From contig JWTM01000101.1 in assembly GCA_001749745.1 (NCBI GenBank), positions 248,001 to 312,000 on the forward strand: a stretch of 64,000 nucleotides of DNA, written 5' to 3'. Each line of letters starts with the position of its first letter. The stretch's first letter is position 1. Both the position numbers and the translations under genes were made by a program. Source of the DNA: Candidatus Marispirochaeta associata (GTDB taxonomy: Bacteria > Spirochaetota > Spirochaetia > JC444 > Marispirochaetaceae). Below are positions 38,888 through 47,415 of this stretch, piece after piece. Under the pieces are notes generated by a model, which saw only the letters and a program-made list of their open reading frames with translations, made no database searches and had not been told where the DNA came from.

Positions 38888-40057
38888 ATGGAACGTACGG
38901 CAAACTGTTTAACTAAGTTGGAGCGGATCAACAAGACCCTCCGACATGAAGAAGCGGATCGAATCCCTGTTAGCGACTTTTTCTGGGTCTCCTTTATCAA
39001 ACGCTGGCAGCAGGAGTTGGGCCTCTCCGCGGATACCGATATCTATACCTACTACGATCTGGACTGGATCGTCACGGTTCCCAATATGGATCCCCATATT
39101 AAATCCTTCGAAATCTTGGAAGAGAAGGAAGACGACATTGTCCTGAGAACAGGATTCGAAGCGGTTATTCGCCACCGAGAAGGGCGGCAGATGCCCTACT
39201 TTGAGCAGTTCGAGACCGATACCCTGGAGAAGATGGAAGCCTTCCAGTTCGATGACCCTTGGGACGAGCGGCGCTTTTTTAAGGGCGGCGACAATCAGAT
39301 CGCCGGGGTCTCTGAGGTGATTGTTCGCAACTCCCCTCCCTGGATCGATACGGTTAAGAGTTTGCATCCCAAGATGCCGGTTTACGGTTCGATCTGCGAG
39401 GCCCACGAGCTCGGCTGGCGGATTATCGGTTCGGAGAATATGCTCCTCTGGATGGGGCTCTATCCCGACGAGTTGGGCCGATTCCTGGCCAGGGTCGGCG
39501 ATTATCTGATCGAATCGACCAAGGCGCAGCTCAAGGCGGCCGACGGAATGCTGGACGGCATGGTTATCTGGGGCGACGTGGCCTATGTAAACGGGATGCT
39601 CTTCTCGCCCGATTTCTGGCGCACCCACTTCAAGCCCACCGTGAAGGCGATTATTGATCTTTGTCACGCCGAAGGGCTTCCGGTAATCTACCACGGCTGC
39701 GGGAACGCGTCCGTACTCTACGAGGACTTCATCGAGATCGGACTGGACTCCTATAATCCTCTGGAGGCAAAATCGGGACTCGATGTGGTCGATCTGCGCA
39801 AGCAGTACGGCCATCGGATGGGCTTTTGCGGGAATATCAATGCCTACGATTGGGCCAACGCTCCCTTAGATGAGTTGGAAGCCCAGGTTTTGCGGAAAAT
39901 GAACGCCGCCAAAGGGGGCGGGTACTTCCCCCAGTCGGACCATTCCGTGCCGAGCAATGTCTCCGCCGAGCGTTTCGAGTTTGTTCTGAACACCATCCGC
40001 AAACACGGTGCGTATCCTTTGAACCTCGGGGAACATGATATCCCCGAACTGGGTTGA
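38888..40057 (+). CDS. URO-D-superfamily protein with H-x-C metal motif
   Basis: A 389-residue barrel protein of the URO-D superfamily. It has a typical start (LERINKTLRHEEADRIPV), a middle WGDVAYVNGMLFSPDFWR segment, the putative zinc motif YHGCGN (H-x-C), FCGNINAYD and the late GGGYFPQSDHSVP, whose His aligns with the active-site His region of the family. The start is ambiguous between ATGs at 38,870, 38,879 and 38,888; 38,888 gives the best distance to the GGGGAG site. It follows rhaM closely. A corrinoid- or thiol-dependent methyl transfer is one possibility from the family; the actual reaction is unknown. Confidence 0.8.
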   Translation: MERTANCLTKLERINKTLRHEEADRIPVSDFFWVSFIKRWQQELGLSADTDIYTYYDLDWIVTVPNMDPHIKSFEILEEKEDDIVLRTGFEAVIRHREGRQMPYFEQFETDTLEKMEAFQFDDPWDERRFFKGGDNQIAGVSEVIVRNSPPWIDTVKSLHPKMPVYGSICEAHELGWRIIGSENMLLWMGLYPDELGRFLARVGDYLIESTKAQLKAADGMLDGMVIWGDVAYVNGMLFSPDFWRTHFKPTVKAIIDLCHAEGLPVIYHGCGNASVLYEDFIEIGLDSYNPLEAKSGLDVVDLRKQYGHRMGFCGNINAYDWANAPLDELEAQVLRKMNAAKGGGYFPQSDHSVPSNVSAERFEFVLNTIRKHGAYPLNLGEHDIPELG

Positions 40058-40067
40058 GGCGGATGTG

Positions 40068-41309
40068 ATGACCTCCCGCGAACGGATCTTAAGCGCAATC
40101 GATCATCGGGAGCCGGATAAGGTTCCCGTGGATCTCGGCTCCAATCCGAGTTCCGGTATCTCCGCCGTGGCCTACGCCAATCTCCGGGACTTTTTGGGGA
40201 TACAGACGGGGGGTGTACAGGTTTATGATGTGGTTCAACAGTTAGCCCAGCCGGAGGAGTGGGCCCTGAAACGCTTCGGAATCGACGTAGTCGACGTGGG
40301 CAGAACCTTCAATAGCGAGCCGGAGGATTGGCGAGCTACCGAGCTCTACACCGGAGCCGCCGCCCAGTATCCCGCCTGGTTTACGCCGCAGCGGGAGGCC
40401 GACGGCTCCTGGTCCGCGTATCATGCGGACGGAACCCTGATCGCCAGCATGCCGGAAGGGGCGGCCTTCTTCGACGAGACCTGTTTTCCCTATCAGGAGG
40501 GATACCCGAGCGACTGGTCAGGCCTGGACGAGGCGATGGGCAAGGTGCTCTGGTCCGCCCTGGTCCACTCCCCCTGGGATAACGCTTCTGGACCCGGATT
40601 CTGGGAACGGCTGCGGGAGAACGCGTTAGAGCTGCGTCGCACCAGCGACCGGGCGATAATGGTTGTAATCGGGTGCAACCTCTTCGAGTGGGGAACCTTC
40701 CTCCGGCGAATTGATAACTTTCTTATGGATTTGATGCTGGAACCGGCGCAGGTAGAGTCCCTGCTGGATGCCCTGATGGAGCGCCATCTGGCGACCCTCG
40801 AGAAGGTCTGCGCCGCCGTGGGCGATGTGGCGGATATCGTACGCTTCGGCGATGACTTGGGTACCGACGCGGGACCCTTTATGCAGCCGGAGATCTATCG
40901 CAGCCTCTTTAAACCGCGGCACCGGATACTGACCGATTATGTGAAGGCGAACTCATCCATGAGAAGTTTTCTCCACTCCTGCGGCTCCCTGGATAAACTC
41001 TTGCCGGATATCATCGAGGCCGGTTTCGAGATCCTTAATCCCGTGCAGACCAACGCGCGGGGCATGGAGCCGGCCTACTTAAAGCAGGAGTTCGGTCGGG
41101 AGATCACCTTCTGGGGGGGCGGTATCGATACGCGGAGCGTGCTGAACAGCGCTTCCCCCGAGGAGGTTCGCGCCCAGACCCTGGAACGGCTGGAGGTCTT
41201 CTCCCGGGGCGGCGGTTACGTCTTTAATACGGTCCATAATATCCTGCCCGATGTTCCGCCTCAGAATATCGTGGCTATGTTCGATGCCGTTGCCGAGTTC
41301 AATGCCTAG
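40068..41309 (+). CDS. URO-D-superfamily protein with H-x-C metal motif
   Basis: A 413-residue member of the URO-D superfamily. It starts with the typical SRERILSAIDHREPDKVPVD, has FGDDLGTDAGPFMQPEIYRSLF, the metal-type motif LHSCGS (H-x-C), NPVQTNARGMEPAYLK and a C-terminal GGGYVFNTVHNILPDVPPQNIVAM that is close to the HemE pattern around its active-site His. It lacks the N-terminal HemE signature. ATG 40,068 is preferred over the earlier 40,035, which overlaps the upstream gene. A 71-bp gap to the transporter ATPase gene contains no terminator, so the operon continues. Confidence 0.82.
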   Translation: MTSRERILSAIDHREPDKVPVDLGSNPSSGISAVAYANLRDFLGIQTGGVQVYDVVQQLAQPEEWALKRFGIDVVDVGRTFNSEPEDWRATELYTGAAAQYPAWFTPQREADGSWSAYHADGTLIASMPEGAAFFDETCFPYQEGYPSDWSGLDEAMGKVLWSALVHSPWDNASGPGFWERLRENALELRRTSDRAIMVVIGCNLFEWGTFLRRIDNFLMDLMLEPAQVESLLDALMERHLATLEKVCAAVGDVADIVRFGDDLGTDAGPFMQPEIYRSLFKPRHRILTDYVKANSSMRSFLHSCGSLDKLLPDIIEAGFEILNPVQTNARGMEPAYLKQEFGREITFWGGGIDTRSVLNSASPEEVRAQTLERLEVFSRGGGYVFNTVHNILPDVPPQNIVAMFDAVAEFNA

Positions 41310-41380
41310 GGATGTTAAGATGACGGAGAGTAAGAGAGTAGGAATATGGTGATGAAGAATAGAAACAGAGGAGCGTGGTA

Positions 41381-42886
41381 GTGAGCGAAGAGCGGCTTGG
41401 ACTGGCGCTGGATATGCAAGGCGTCGGAAAGCGGTATCCGGGAACCATCGCTGTGGACAATGTAGATTTTCAAGTTTACGCCGGTGAGGTGCATGCCCTG
41501 GTAGGAGAGAACGGCGCCGGAAAATCGACCCTTATGAAGATGTTGGCCGGTTCTTTCAACGATTATACGGGTAGAATCTTTATCAACTCCAAGGAGGTCC
41601 TGCTGCATACCCCCTCCAAGGCCAAGGAGTTCGGTATCGGGATGATCTACCAGGAGCTGAGTCTGGCGAAACCGATCAGCATTGCCGAGAATCTTCTCGC
41701 CGGTCGATTGCCTAAGAAGGGCTTTCTAGTCGACCGGGAGGCGATGAACGAGAAAGCGAAGCGCCTCTTGGCCTATGTCGGCTTGGATCTGGATCCTCAA
41801 CTCCCGATCGAGGATATCAGTCAGCATGAGGCGCAGCTGGTCGAGATCGCCAAGGTCCTGGGGACGCGCCCCTGTATCCTGGTGATGGACGAGCCTACCA
41901 GCGCCCTGTCCAGGGAAGAGGTAGAACGCCTCTTCGAGATCATTCGCAGCCTGAGGAACAACGGACTGGCTATCGTCTATATCTCCCACCACCTGCCGGA
42001 GATCTATGAGATCGCCGATAGGGTGACCGTTATGCGCGATGCGAAGCGGGTCGATACCCGGGATATCGGAGACGTACGGCGGGAGGAGATCGTCCAGATG
42101 ATGGTCGGCCGGTCGGTAAAGGAATTCTACAGCCGACGGGAGCATGAGATCGGGGAGAGCCGGCTTAAGGTCTCGAATCTTTCTCGCTTCGGCTATTTTC
42201 ATGATATTAATTTTGATCTTAATCGGGGAGAGATCCTCGGAATCTGCGGGCTCTCCGGGGCGGGCCGATCCGAGTTGGCCCGGGTCCTCTGCGGACTCGA
42301 TAAGGCCGAAGAGGGGAGTATTCATCTCGACGGTAAACGCCTTCCCGCGAGCGATATGGCCGGACGAATGCGCAAAGGGATCGCCTATCTCACCGAGGAC
42401 CGGAAGAATGAGGGGCTCGCCTTGAGGCTCTTGGTGGACGACAATATCACCGCCGGGATTATTCCCGACCTCTCCCGGGCGGTTACCTTCAACAAAGCCC
42501 GGGGCAGAAACAAGGTCAAGGCTCTAATAGATGAGCTCTCTATCTATCCCCGGGATCCCTCCCGGACAGTGGCCAACCTTTCCGGCGGTAATCAGCAAAA
42601 GGTGCTCTTGGCCAAGTGGCTCGCCACCGAACCGAAGCTTCTGATTTTGGACGAGCCGACCCGGGGCGTCGATATCGGCGCCAAGATGATAATTCATGAT
42701 GCGATCGAGAAGGCCGTTGAAGCGGGAGCATCAGTTATTCTGATCTCATCGGACTTGCCCGAGCTGGTGGGCTTGAGCGATCGAGTGATGATTATGCGCA
42801 AGGGCCATTTTACCCAAGAGATGGATCACGACGAGTGTTCCGAAGAGGCGTTGCTATTAGCAGCCAACGGCGAAGGGAGCGTTTAA
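41381..42886 (+). CDS. sugar ABC transporter ATPase, RbsA/MglA type
   Basis: A 501-residue protein with two ABC domains in tandem, as in ribose/galactose/rhamnose-type importers. Domain 1 has Walker A GENGAGKST, then LVMDEPTSALS; its signature region reads DISQHEAQLVEIAKV. Domain 2 has the deviant Walker A GLSGAGRSE and the canonical NLSGGNQQKV and LILDEPTRGVDIG. It drives uptake through the two permeases that follow. Of two in-frame GTG starts (41,375 and 41,381) the second is better placed from AGAGGAG. The solute is unknown; the operon context favours a sugar. Confidence 0.92.
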   Translation: MSEERLGLALDMQGVGKRYPGTIAVDNVDFQVYAGEVHALVGENGAGKSTLMKMLAGSFNDYTGRIFINSKEVLLHTPSKAKEFGIGMIYQELSLAKPISIAENLLAGRLPKKGFLVDREAMNEKAKRLLAYVGLDLDPQLPIEDISQHEAQLVEIAKVLGTRPCILVMDEPTSALSREEVERLFEIIRSLRNNGLAIVYISHHLPEIYEIADRVTVMRDAKRVDTRDIGDVRREEIVQMMVGRSVKEFYSRREHEIGESRLKVSNLSRFGYFHDINFDLNRGEILGICGLSGAGRSELARVLCGLDKAEEGSIHLDGKRLPASDMAGRMRKGIAYLTEDRKNEGLALRLLVDDNITAGIIPDLSRAVTFNKARGRNKVKALIDELSIYPRDPSRTVANLSGGNQQKVLLAKWLATEPKLLILDEPTRGVDIGAKMIIHDAIEKAVEAGASVILISSDLPELVGLSDRVMIMRKGHFTQEMDHDECSEEALLLAANGEGSV

Positions 42887-42888
42887 AG

Positions 42889-43923
42889 ATGACGGAAACG
42901 AATGTATTGGAGAAGGACCTTCGTGCTGTCGGTTCGAGTACCTTCGGACGAATTGTGCATACCTTCGGCATCTATTTTGTAGCTCTGTTGCTGCTCCTTT
43001 TCGGCTTGCTGTTACAGGGCGCCGGTATCATCAATAATTTTGCGACGCCCCAAAACTTTCTCAACATTATCGACGCTGTAGCGCTGTTGGGAATCGTCGC
43101 GGTAGGAATGGCCTTCGTTACCTATTCGGGCCACTATGCCGACCTTTCGGTACCCACAACCATGGCGCTGACCGGGATCGTCAGCATCGAACTCTTGCGG
43201 ATCGGCTTTCTACCGGCGATTCTCGGAGCTCTCTTAGTCGGACTATTCGTCGGGGCGATCAACGCCCTGGTGGTTGGGAAGTTCCGGGCTAACCCGATTA
43301 TCTGGACCCTGGCCATGAGCTACGTGACCCTCGGGGTTATCCGCTTTATCTGGGTCAATAAGCAGATTTATCCCGACATGATTACCGACGATATTGCAGC
43401 GGTGGCCTTATTCGACAGTATCTACCGTTTCCGGCTCTTCGGGGTCATCGGCATGCCGGTGATTCTTTTGATCATCGTCGTCATTGCGGGGCAGTTCCTC
43501 TTGAGTAAGACCCAATACGGCGCTCAGTTGAAGCTTACCGGATCGGCACGCACCGCGGCCCGGTTTACCGGAATACGGGTAGAGCGGATCATCGGAATCG
43601 CCTTTATCCTCTCCGCCATCGCGGCCACCGTGGGCGGTTTAGCGGTTACCTCCCTCTCGCGGGTCGGGGCCTGGTACAACGGAGCCGGTTACGATTTTAA
43701 AGCGGTTACCGCGGTGGTTATCGGCGGAATGACCCTAAACGGCGGCCGGGGAAACATAATCGGCGTTCTCGGCGGAACCCTGGTAATCGGTCTGATGAAC
43801 AACATCATGACCCTGCTCGGCATAGGGACCTTCTCCCAGGATATGATCCGGGGCGCCATCTTCATTATCGTAGTCGCCATCAACGCCAAATCACTGCGCA
43901 GTCTCGGGAGGGATGATGCATAA
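42889..43923 (+). CDS. sugar ABC transporter permease (first)
   Basis: A 344-residue inner-membrane protein of the RbsC/MglC (BPD_transp_2) family, with about nine membrane segments, GIVAVGMAFVTYSGHYADLSV (in place of the usual I.GGIDLSVG) and the cytoplasmic coupling region GARTAARFTGIRVERI. The ATG at 42,889 follows AAGGGAGC; an earlier in-frame ATG lies inside the ATPase gene. The start is two bases after the ATPase stop, and the end overlaps the next permease by 11 bases. It forms a heterodimer channel with the next protein. Confidence 0.9.
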   Translation: MTETNVLEKDLRAVGSSTFGRIVHTFGIYFVALLLLLFGLLLQGAGIINNFATPQNFLNIIDAVALLGIVAVGMAFVTYSGHYADLSVPTTMALTGIVSIELLRIGFLPAILGALLVGLFVGAINALVVGKFRANPIIWTLAMSYVTLGVIRFIWVNKQIYPDMITDDIAAVALFDSIYRFRLFGVIGMPVILLIIVVIAGQFLLSKTQYGAQLKLTGSARTAARFTGIRVERIIGIAFILSAIAATVGGLAVTSLSRVGAWYNGAGYDFKAVTAVVIGGMTLNGGRGNIIGVLGGTLVIGLMNNIMTLLGIGTFSQDMIRGAIFIIVVAINAKSLRSLGRDDA

Positions 43924-44944
43924 TCGAGAAGAAAAACGGAACAGCCTCTTGGCGTTCGGTAACAAATATAGGATCTACATCCTCTTTCTGCTGATGTTTA
44001 CCTTCATGTCGCTCTTCGCGCCCCACTTCTTCAACGTCTTCAACTTGACGACGATCTTGAAGACCGCCTCTCTGAATGCGACCGTGGCGCTGGGATTCTG
44101 TATCATCCTGATCACCGCCCAGCTCGACCTCTCCATAGGTACCATCGTTACCTTCGCCGGTATCGTCGGCTTGGGATTAAAGGGGCATATCGGATACAGC
44201 TTGAGCCTTCCCGCGGCGGTTATCGCCGGCGGTCTGGTAGGTCTGGTGAACGGGCTCTTGGTAACCAAGATGAAGATCCACTCCTTTATCGTAACCATCG
44301 GAACCATGACGATACTCCAAGGAGCTATCTATACCTTCACCGGGGGGAACTCGATAAGTCTGGCTACCCCCGACGCCTTCGCCGTCTCGGATTTCCTCTC
44401 CCGGCCCATTCTCCCGCTGATCACGCCCCGGGTTCTGATTCTGATCCTGCTGGTAATCGGTTTCGAGATTTTCCTGCGCCGCACCCAGCGGGGACGAAAC
44501 TTCTTTCTCGTCGGCGGAAACAAGGATACCGCCTGGTTGGCGGGAATCAATACCGACCGTTACATAACCGGCGCCTTCGTGATCTCCGGGGTTATGGCCG
44601 CCTTCGGCGGGGTCCTCTTCGCCATGGAGTCGAGCGCCGCGACCCTCAACATGGGGGATAACAGCCTGATGTACGTCATCACCGCCACGATTATCGGCGG
44701 AACCTCCATGGCCGGAGGAAAAGGCGGCGCCCTACAGACGGTCGTGGCGGTGCTTACCCTGGAGATTCTCTACACGGGAATCATCCTCTTAGGTCTCGGT
44801 AACGAGGTAAAGATCTTCGTGGCCGGCCTGATCCTGGCTCTGGTAGTCCTCTACGAGGCCTATGCAATCTACTCCCACGAGAAGAATATCGGGCAACGCC
44901 CGGAACTGCTCGCGGAACTGGAAGAGCAGGCTGTAAAGGCCTGA
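43913..44944 (+). CDS. sugar ABC transporter permease (second)
   Basis: A 343-residue permease of the same family as its neighbour, with about nine membrane segments, the classic FCIILITAQLDLSIGTIV motif (the QLDLSIG hallmark), the GVLF/NMGDNSLMYVITATIIGG region and TSMAGGKGG. Together with the upstream permease it forms the membrane channel. It ends 72 bp before the binding-protein gene, with a stable hairpin in the gap. Confidence 0.92.
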   Translation: MMHNREEKRNSLLAFGNKYRIYILFLLMFTFMSLFAPHFFNVFNLTTILKTASLNATVALGFCIILITAQLDLSIGTIVTFAGIVGLGLKGHIGYSLSLPAAVIAGGLVGLVNGLLVTKMKIHSFIVTIGTMTILQGAIYTFTGGNSISLATPDAFAVSDFLSRPILPLITPRVLILILLVIGFEIFLRRTQRGRNFFLVGGNKDTAWLAGINTDRYITGAFVISGVMAAFGGVLFAMESSAATLNMGDNSLMYVITATIIGGTSMAGGKGGALQTVVAVLTLEILYTGIILLGLGNEVKIFVAGLILALVVLYEAYAIYSHEKNIGQRPELLAELEEQAVKA

Positions 44945-44953
44945 TCGCACCTG

Positions 44954-44987
44954 CTCGTTATCCGGAGCTCAATAGCTACCGGACGAG
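44954..44987 (+). other. intergenic hairpin between permease and binding-protein genes
   Basis: CTCGT, CCGG and AGCT pair with AGCT, CCGG and ACGAG in one interrupted stem. No U tract follows. Such elements often stabilise the downstream message and could raise binding-protein output over the permeases. Confidence 0.5.
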
Positions 44988-45016
44988 ATATATTACGCCT
45001 AATTAAGGAGGCATGT

Positions 45017-46222
45017 ATGAAGAAACTGTTATGCGTGTTGTCGGTTTTGCTGATTGGTGGACTGATCTTTGCGGCCGGAACCCAGGAAGGAACCATGAGC
45101 GCCGACGAGGCAGAGGCAAATCTGGAAGCGTCCCTTGCGGTCGATACCTCGGTCTTGACTGCAGCTGATGGTCAGCCGCTGCTCAAGTTTGGTGCGGACG
45201 TCCAGGGAAAAATCCCCAACCGTCCTGCAGATCCCGAGGCGCTGCCTGAGGAAGATCCCCTGCATTGGTACGATATGGAGTACGCCGGCTGGAATGTGGA
45301 GAAGACCAATATCCCCGCGTCCCCCGAGTCGGGAGCGATCGGCAAGCGGGTTGTGATGATCGTACACGGCGACCATCCCTGGACCACAGCTTGTACCAAC
45401 GGCGCCAACAAGGTCGCCGATGCCTATGATATGGATCTCAAGGTCCTCTCTCCCAACTGGGATCTGGCTGTACAGAATCAGATGATCGATCAGGCGATTA
45501 ACGAACGCCCCGACATGATTCTCTTGATTCCGCTGGATGCTAAGACCGCTCCCCAGCAGGCGCGCAAGATCAACCAGGCCGGCGTTCCTCTAATCCTGTT
45601 CAACACCCTGCCTACAGCCGAAGCGATGCGCTATGCCATCACATGGACCGGACCGGACGACTTTGGTCAGATGCGGAAGCTCTCTCGGGAATTCGCCGAT
45701 GAACTGCGGGCAAGAAATCCCGATGCCGACGAACTTGGCGTTGCCTATGTACAGCACGCTCCCGGCGGCTCACCCTACTTTGCCCGCTACTTCGGCCCCG
45801 TTTCGGAACTCGATACATATGCCCCCGAGGTTGTTACCCTGGATGCCCAGGCCCCCGGATTTGAAGCCGACAAGACTATGCAGCTGACCTCCGATTGGTT
45901 GACCCGCTTCGGTCCCGAGCTGAAAGGTATCTTCGCCGCAGACGACTCCGCCCAGACCCTGGGTATCATTGAAGCCTTGGTCAAGGCCGGCCGGGACGAC
46001 GTAGTCGTTATGGCCGCCGGTAACTCCAAGGTCGGCATGGACTTTGTCCGTGACGGAAAGCTCCAGGCGATCACCTATCAGACTGCTGAAGGCGATGGAG
46101 CCTTAGCAGTGCAGTCCGCCGCGGACTGGTTTAACGGCGTAGACCTGCCGCCCCGTAGGAACCTGCCCCAGCACATAATTACCGCAGAGGACGTAGCCGA
46201 GTTCTATCCGCCCCAGTGGTAG
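45017..46222 (+). CDS. sugar ABC transporter periplasmic binding protein
   Basis: A 401-residue exported receptor of the RbsB/type-1 binding-protein fold. The signal peptide (about 1-20, IFAAGTQEG, no lipobox Cys) is followed by a two-lobe domain with PLHWYDMEYAGW, IPLDAKTAPQQARKINQAGVPLIL and FAADDSAQTLGIIEALVKAG. It has a strong AAGGAGG ribosome binding site and a terminator after it, so it ends the operon. Its sequence is paralogous to the sensor half of the AraC-type regulator at 34,166-35,890, including the unusual N-terminal DPLHWYD segment. Ligand probably a sugar. Confidence 0.93.
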   Translation: MKKLLCVLSVLLIGGLIFAAGTQEGTMSADEAEANLEASLAVDTSVLTAADGQPLLKFGADVQGKIPNRPADPEALPEEDPLHWYDMEYAGWNVEKTNIPASPESGAIGKRVVMIVHGDHPWTTACTNGANKVADAYDMDLKVLSPNWDLAVQNQMIDQAINERPDMILLIPLDAKTAPQQARKINQAGVPLILFNTLPTAEAMRYAITWTGPDDFGQMRKLSREFADELRARNPDADELGVAYVQHAPGGSPYFARYFGPVSELDTYAPEVVTLDAQAPGFEADKTMQLTSDWLTRFGPELKGIFAADDSAQTLGIIEALVKAGRDDVVVMAAGNSKVGMDFVRDGKLQAITYQTAEGDGALAVQSAADWFNGVDLPPRRNLPQHIITAEDVAEFYPPQW

Positions 46223-46257
46223 TAAATTGAATTAGGAAGTTACAGTACTCTAATTTA

Positions 46258-46289
46258 ATAGCCGCCGGGACTCCCCGGCGGCTATTTTT
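46258..46289 (+). terminator. intrinsic terminator of the transporter operon
   Basis: ATAGCCGCCGGG (46,258-46,269) with CCCGGCGGCTAT (46,274-46,285), a four-base loop and a TTTTT run (46,285-46,289). Strong and textbook. Confidence 0.93.
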
Positions 46290-46354
46290 CTGCAACGCTT
46301 CTGCAACGCCGTTTCCGTATGCTGATCCAAGATCAAATTCATGAGGAGATGAAT

Positions 46355-46864
46355 ATGGAAAAACGGATTATCTTAGTTGCTGTTGTGTTGCTGCTTGCAG
46401 GAATGACCCTCTGGGCCGGCGGATCGCAGGAGGCGCAGCTCGAAGAGGAGCGGGAAGAGATCGCCGGTATATGGGATACCTACTGCGATGCCTTCGAATC
46501 CGGCGACGCGGAGACCTTCATCGCGCTGCATGAACCGGGGGCCTTCAAGATGCCTCCCCAAGCGCCTATGTACCTCATGAAAGAGGCCGCCCCCGGAATG
46601 CGCAAATCTTTACCTGAAGGTGCTCGGAAAATGGATATCGAGATGGAGATCTATTGGGACGAGATAATCATCCACGATGATATCGCCTGGTCCATGGGCA
46701 CCTATTTGATCGAGTCGACCCCGAAGAACGGGGATCCCCCATCGGTCATGGACGGGAAGTTTCTGACTATCCTCCGTCAACAGGATGATGGTAGCTGGAA
46801 GATCTACCGGGACTGCTATAACTCGAACGTACCTCAAATGGCTGCAGTGAGCAGCGCCGAATAG
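46355..46864 (+). CDS. exported NTF2-like (SnoaL/DUF4440) protein
   Basis: A 169-residue protein with a signal peptide (about 1-22, LWAGGSQEA) and a cone-shaped NTF2-like fold: the WDTYCDAFESGDAETFIALHEP start and the YRDCYNSN end match DUF4440/SnoaL-like proteins. These folds often bind small hydrophobic ligands or act as isomerases. The ATG at 46,355 follows GAGGAG. It lies after the transporter terminator, so it is transcribed separately. A role in processing the same solute is possible but not shown. Confidence 0.78.
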   Translation: MEKRIILVAVVLLLAGMTLWAGGSQEAQLEEEREEIAGIWDTYCDAFESGDAETFIALHEPGAFKMPPQAPMYLMKEAAPGMRKSLPEGARKMDIEMEIYWDEIIIHDDIAWSMGTYLIESTPKNGDPPSVMDGKFLTILRQQDDGSWKIYRDCYNSNVPQMAAVSSAE

Positions 46865-46915
46865 CGGCCCGCATGCTGCCTGGTGCGGCGGTGCCCCTGG
46901 CGCCGTCGCCTGGTT

Positions 46916-47314
46916 TCAAACCCCCGCTGCGTGGCGGGCCGGCGGCAGATCGGAGCTGAAGCTGCAGTGAGAGAGCCGCAACCCTTCTTCCGATTCTCGG
47001 ACAACCGCCAGGTAGTTGCCGCTTACTACCTCAATCCGTGTATTTCGATCGTCGTGAATCCTGGCGGTAAATCTGCCCTCTATAACGCCGAGCTTCTCAT
47101 CTAACCGGACTCCAATTATCTCGATCTCCGCCTCCGGGGATTTATGCCTGAATTGAGTCTTTAACCAGCGTCTGAGGGCTTCCGTACCCCGTAGGGCGGG
47201 GGTGGCCGGGATCATCAGGACGACGGATGTATCGGTTAATCCGAGGATCCCCTCAGTATCCGCTCTCTGGAGCGCCCGGAGAAACTCATTAATCAGCTGC
47301 TCTATTGCTTCCAT
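46916..47314 (-). CDS. cytoplasmic NTF2-like (SnoaL-type) protein
   Basis: A 132-residue soluble protein with a second NTF2-like fold. AIEQLINEFLRALQRADTEG is the typical SnoaL/nuclear-transport-factor N-terminal helix; VVLMIPATPALRGTEALRRW and a C-terminal GNYLAVVRE strand follow. No signal peptide. It converges with the exported NTF2-like gene, so two proteins of the same fold in different compartments lie side by side. Enzyme activity cannot be inferred. Confidence 0.75.
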   Translation of the reverse strand: MEAIEQLINEFLRALQRADTEGILGLTDTSVVLMIPATPALRGTEALRRWLKTQFRHKSPEAEIEIIGVRLDEKLGVIEGRFTARIHDDRNTRIEVVSGNYLAVVRESEEGLRLSHCSFSSDLPPARHAAGV

Positions 47315-47415
47315 TTCAAGGACTCATTCCTCAGAGCAGCATAGTAGAAGGGTGTTGCAGAATCGTTTCAGCGGATTTACAATAAACTATAAAGGTTATT
47401 GGCGGCAAAAGTTAG

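Noticed and set aside
35994..41309. The URO-D genes as heme-pathway hemE
   Set aside because: They lack the HemE N-terminal substrate-binding signature, are present in four diverged copies, and sit in a transporter operon with no other heme genes.
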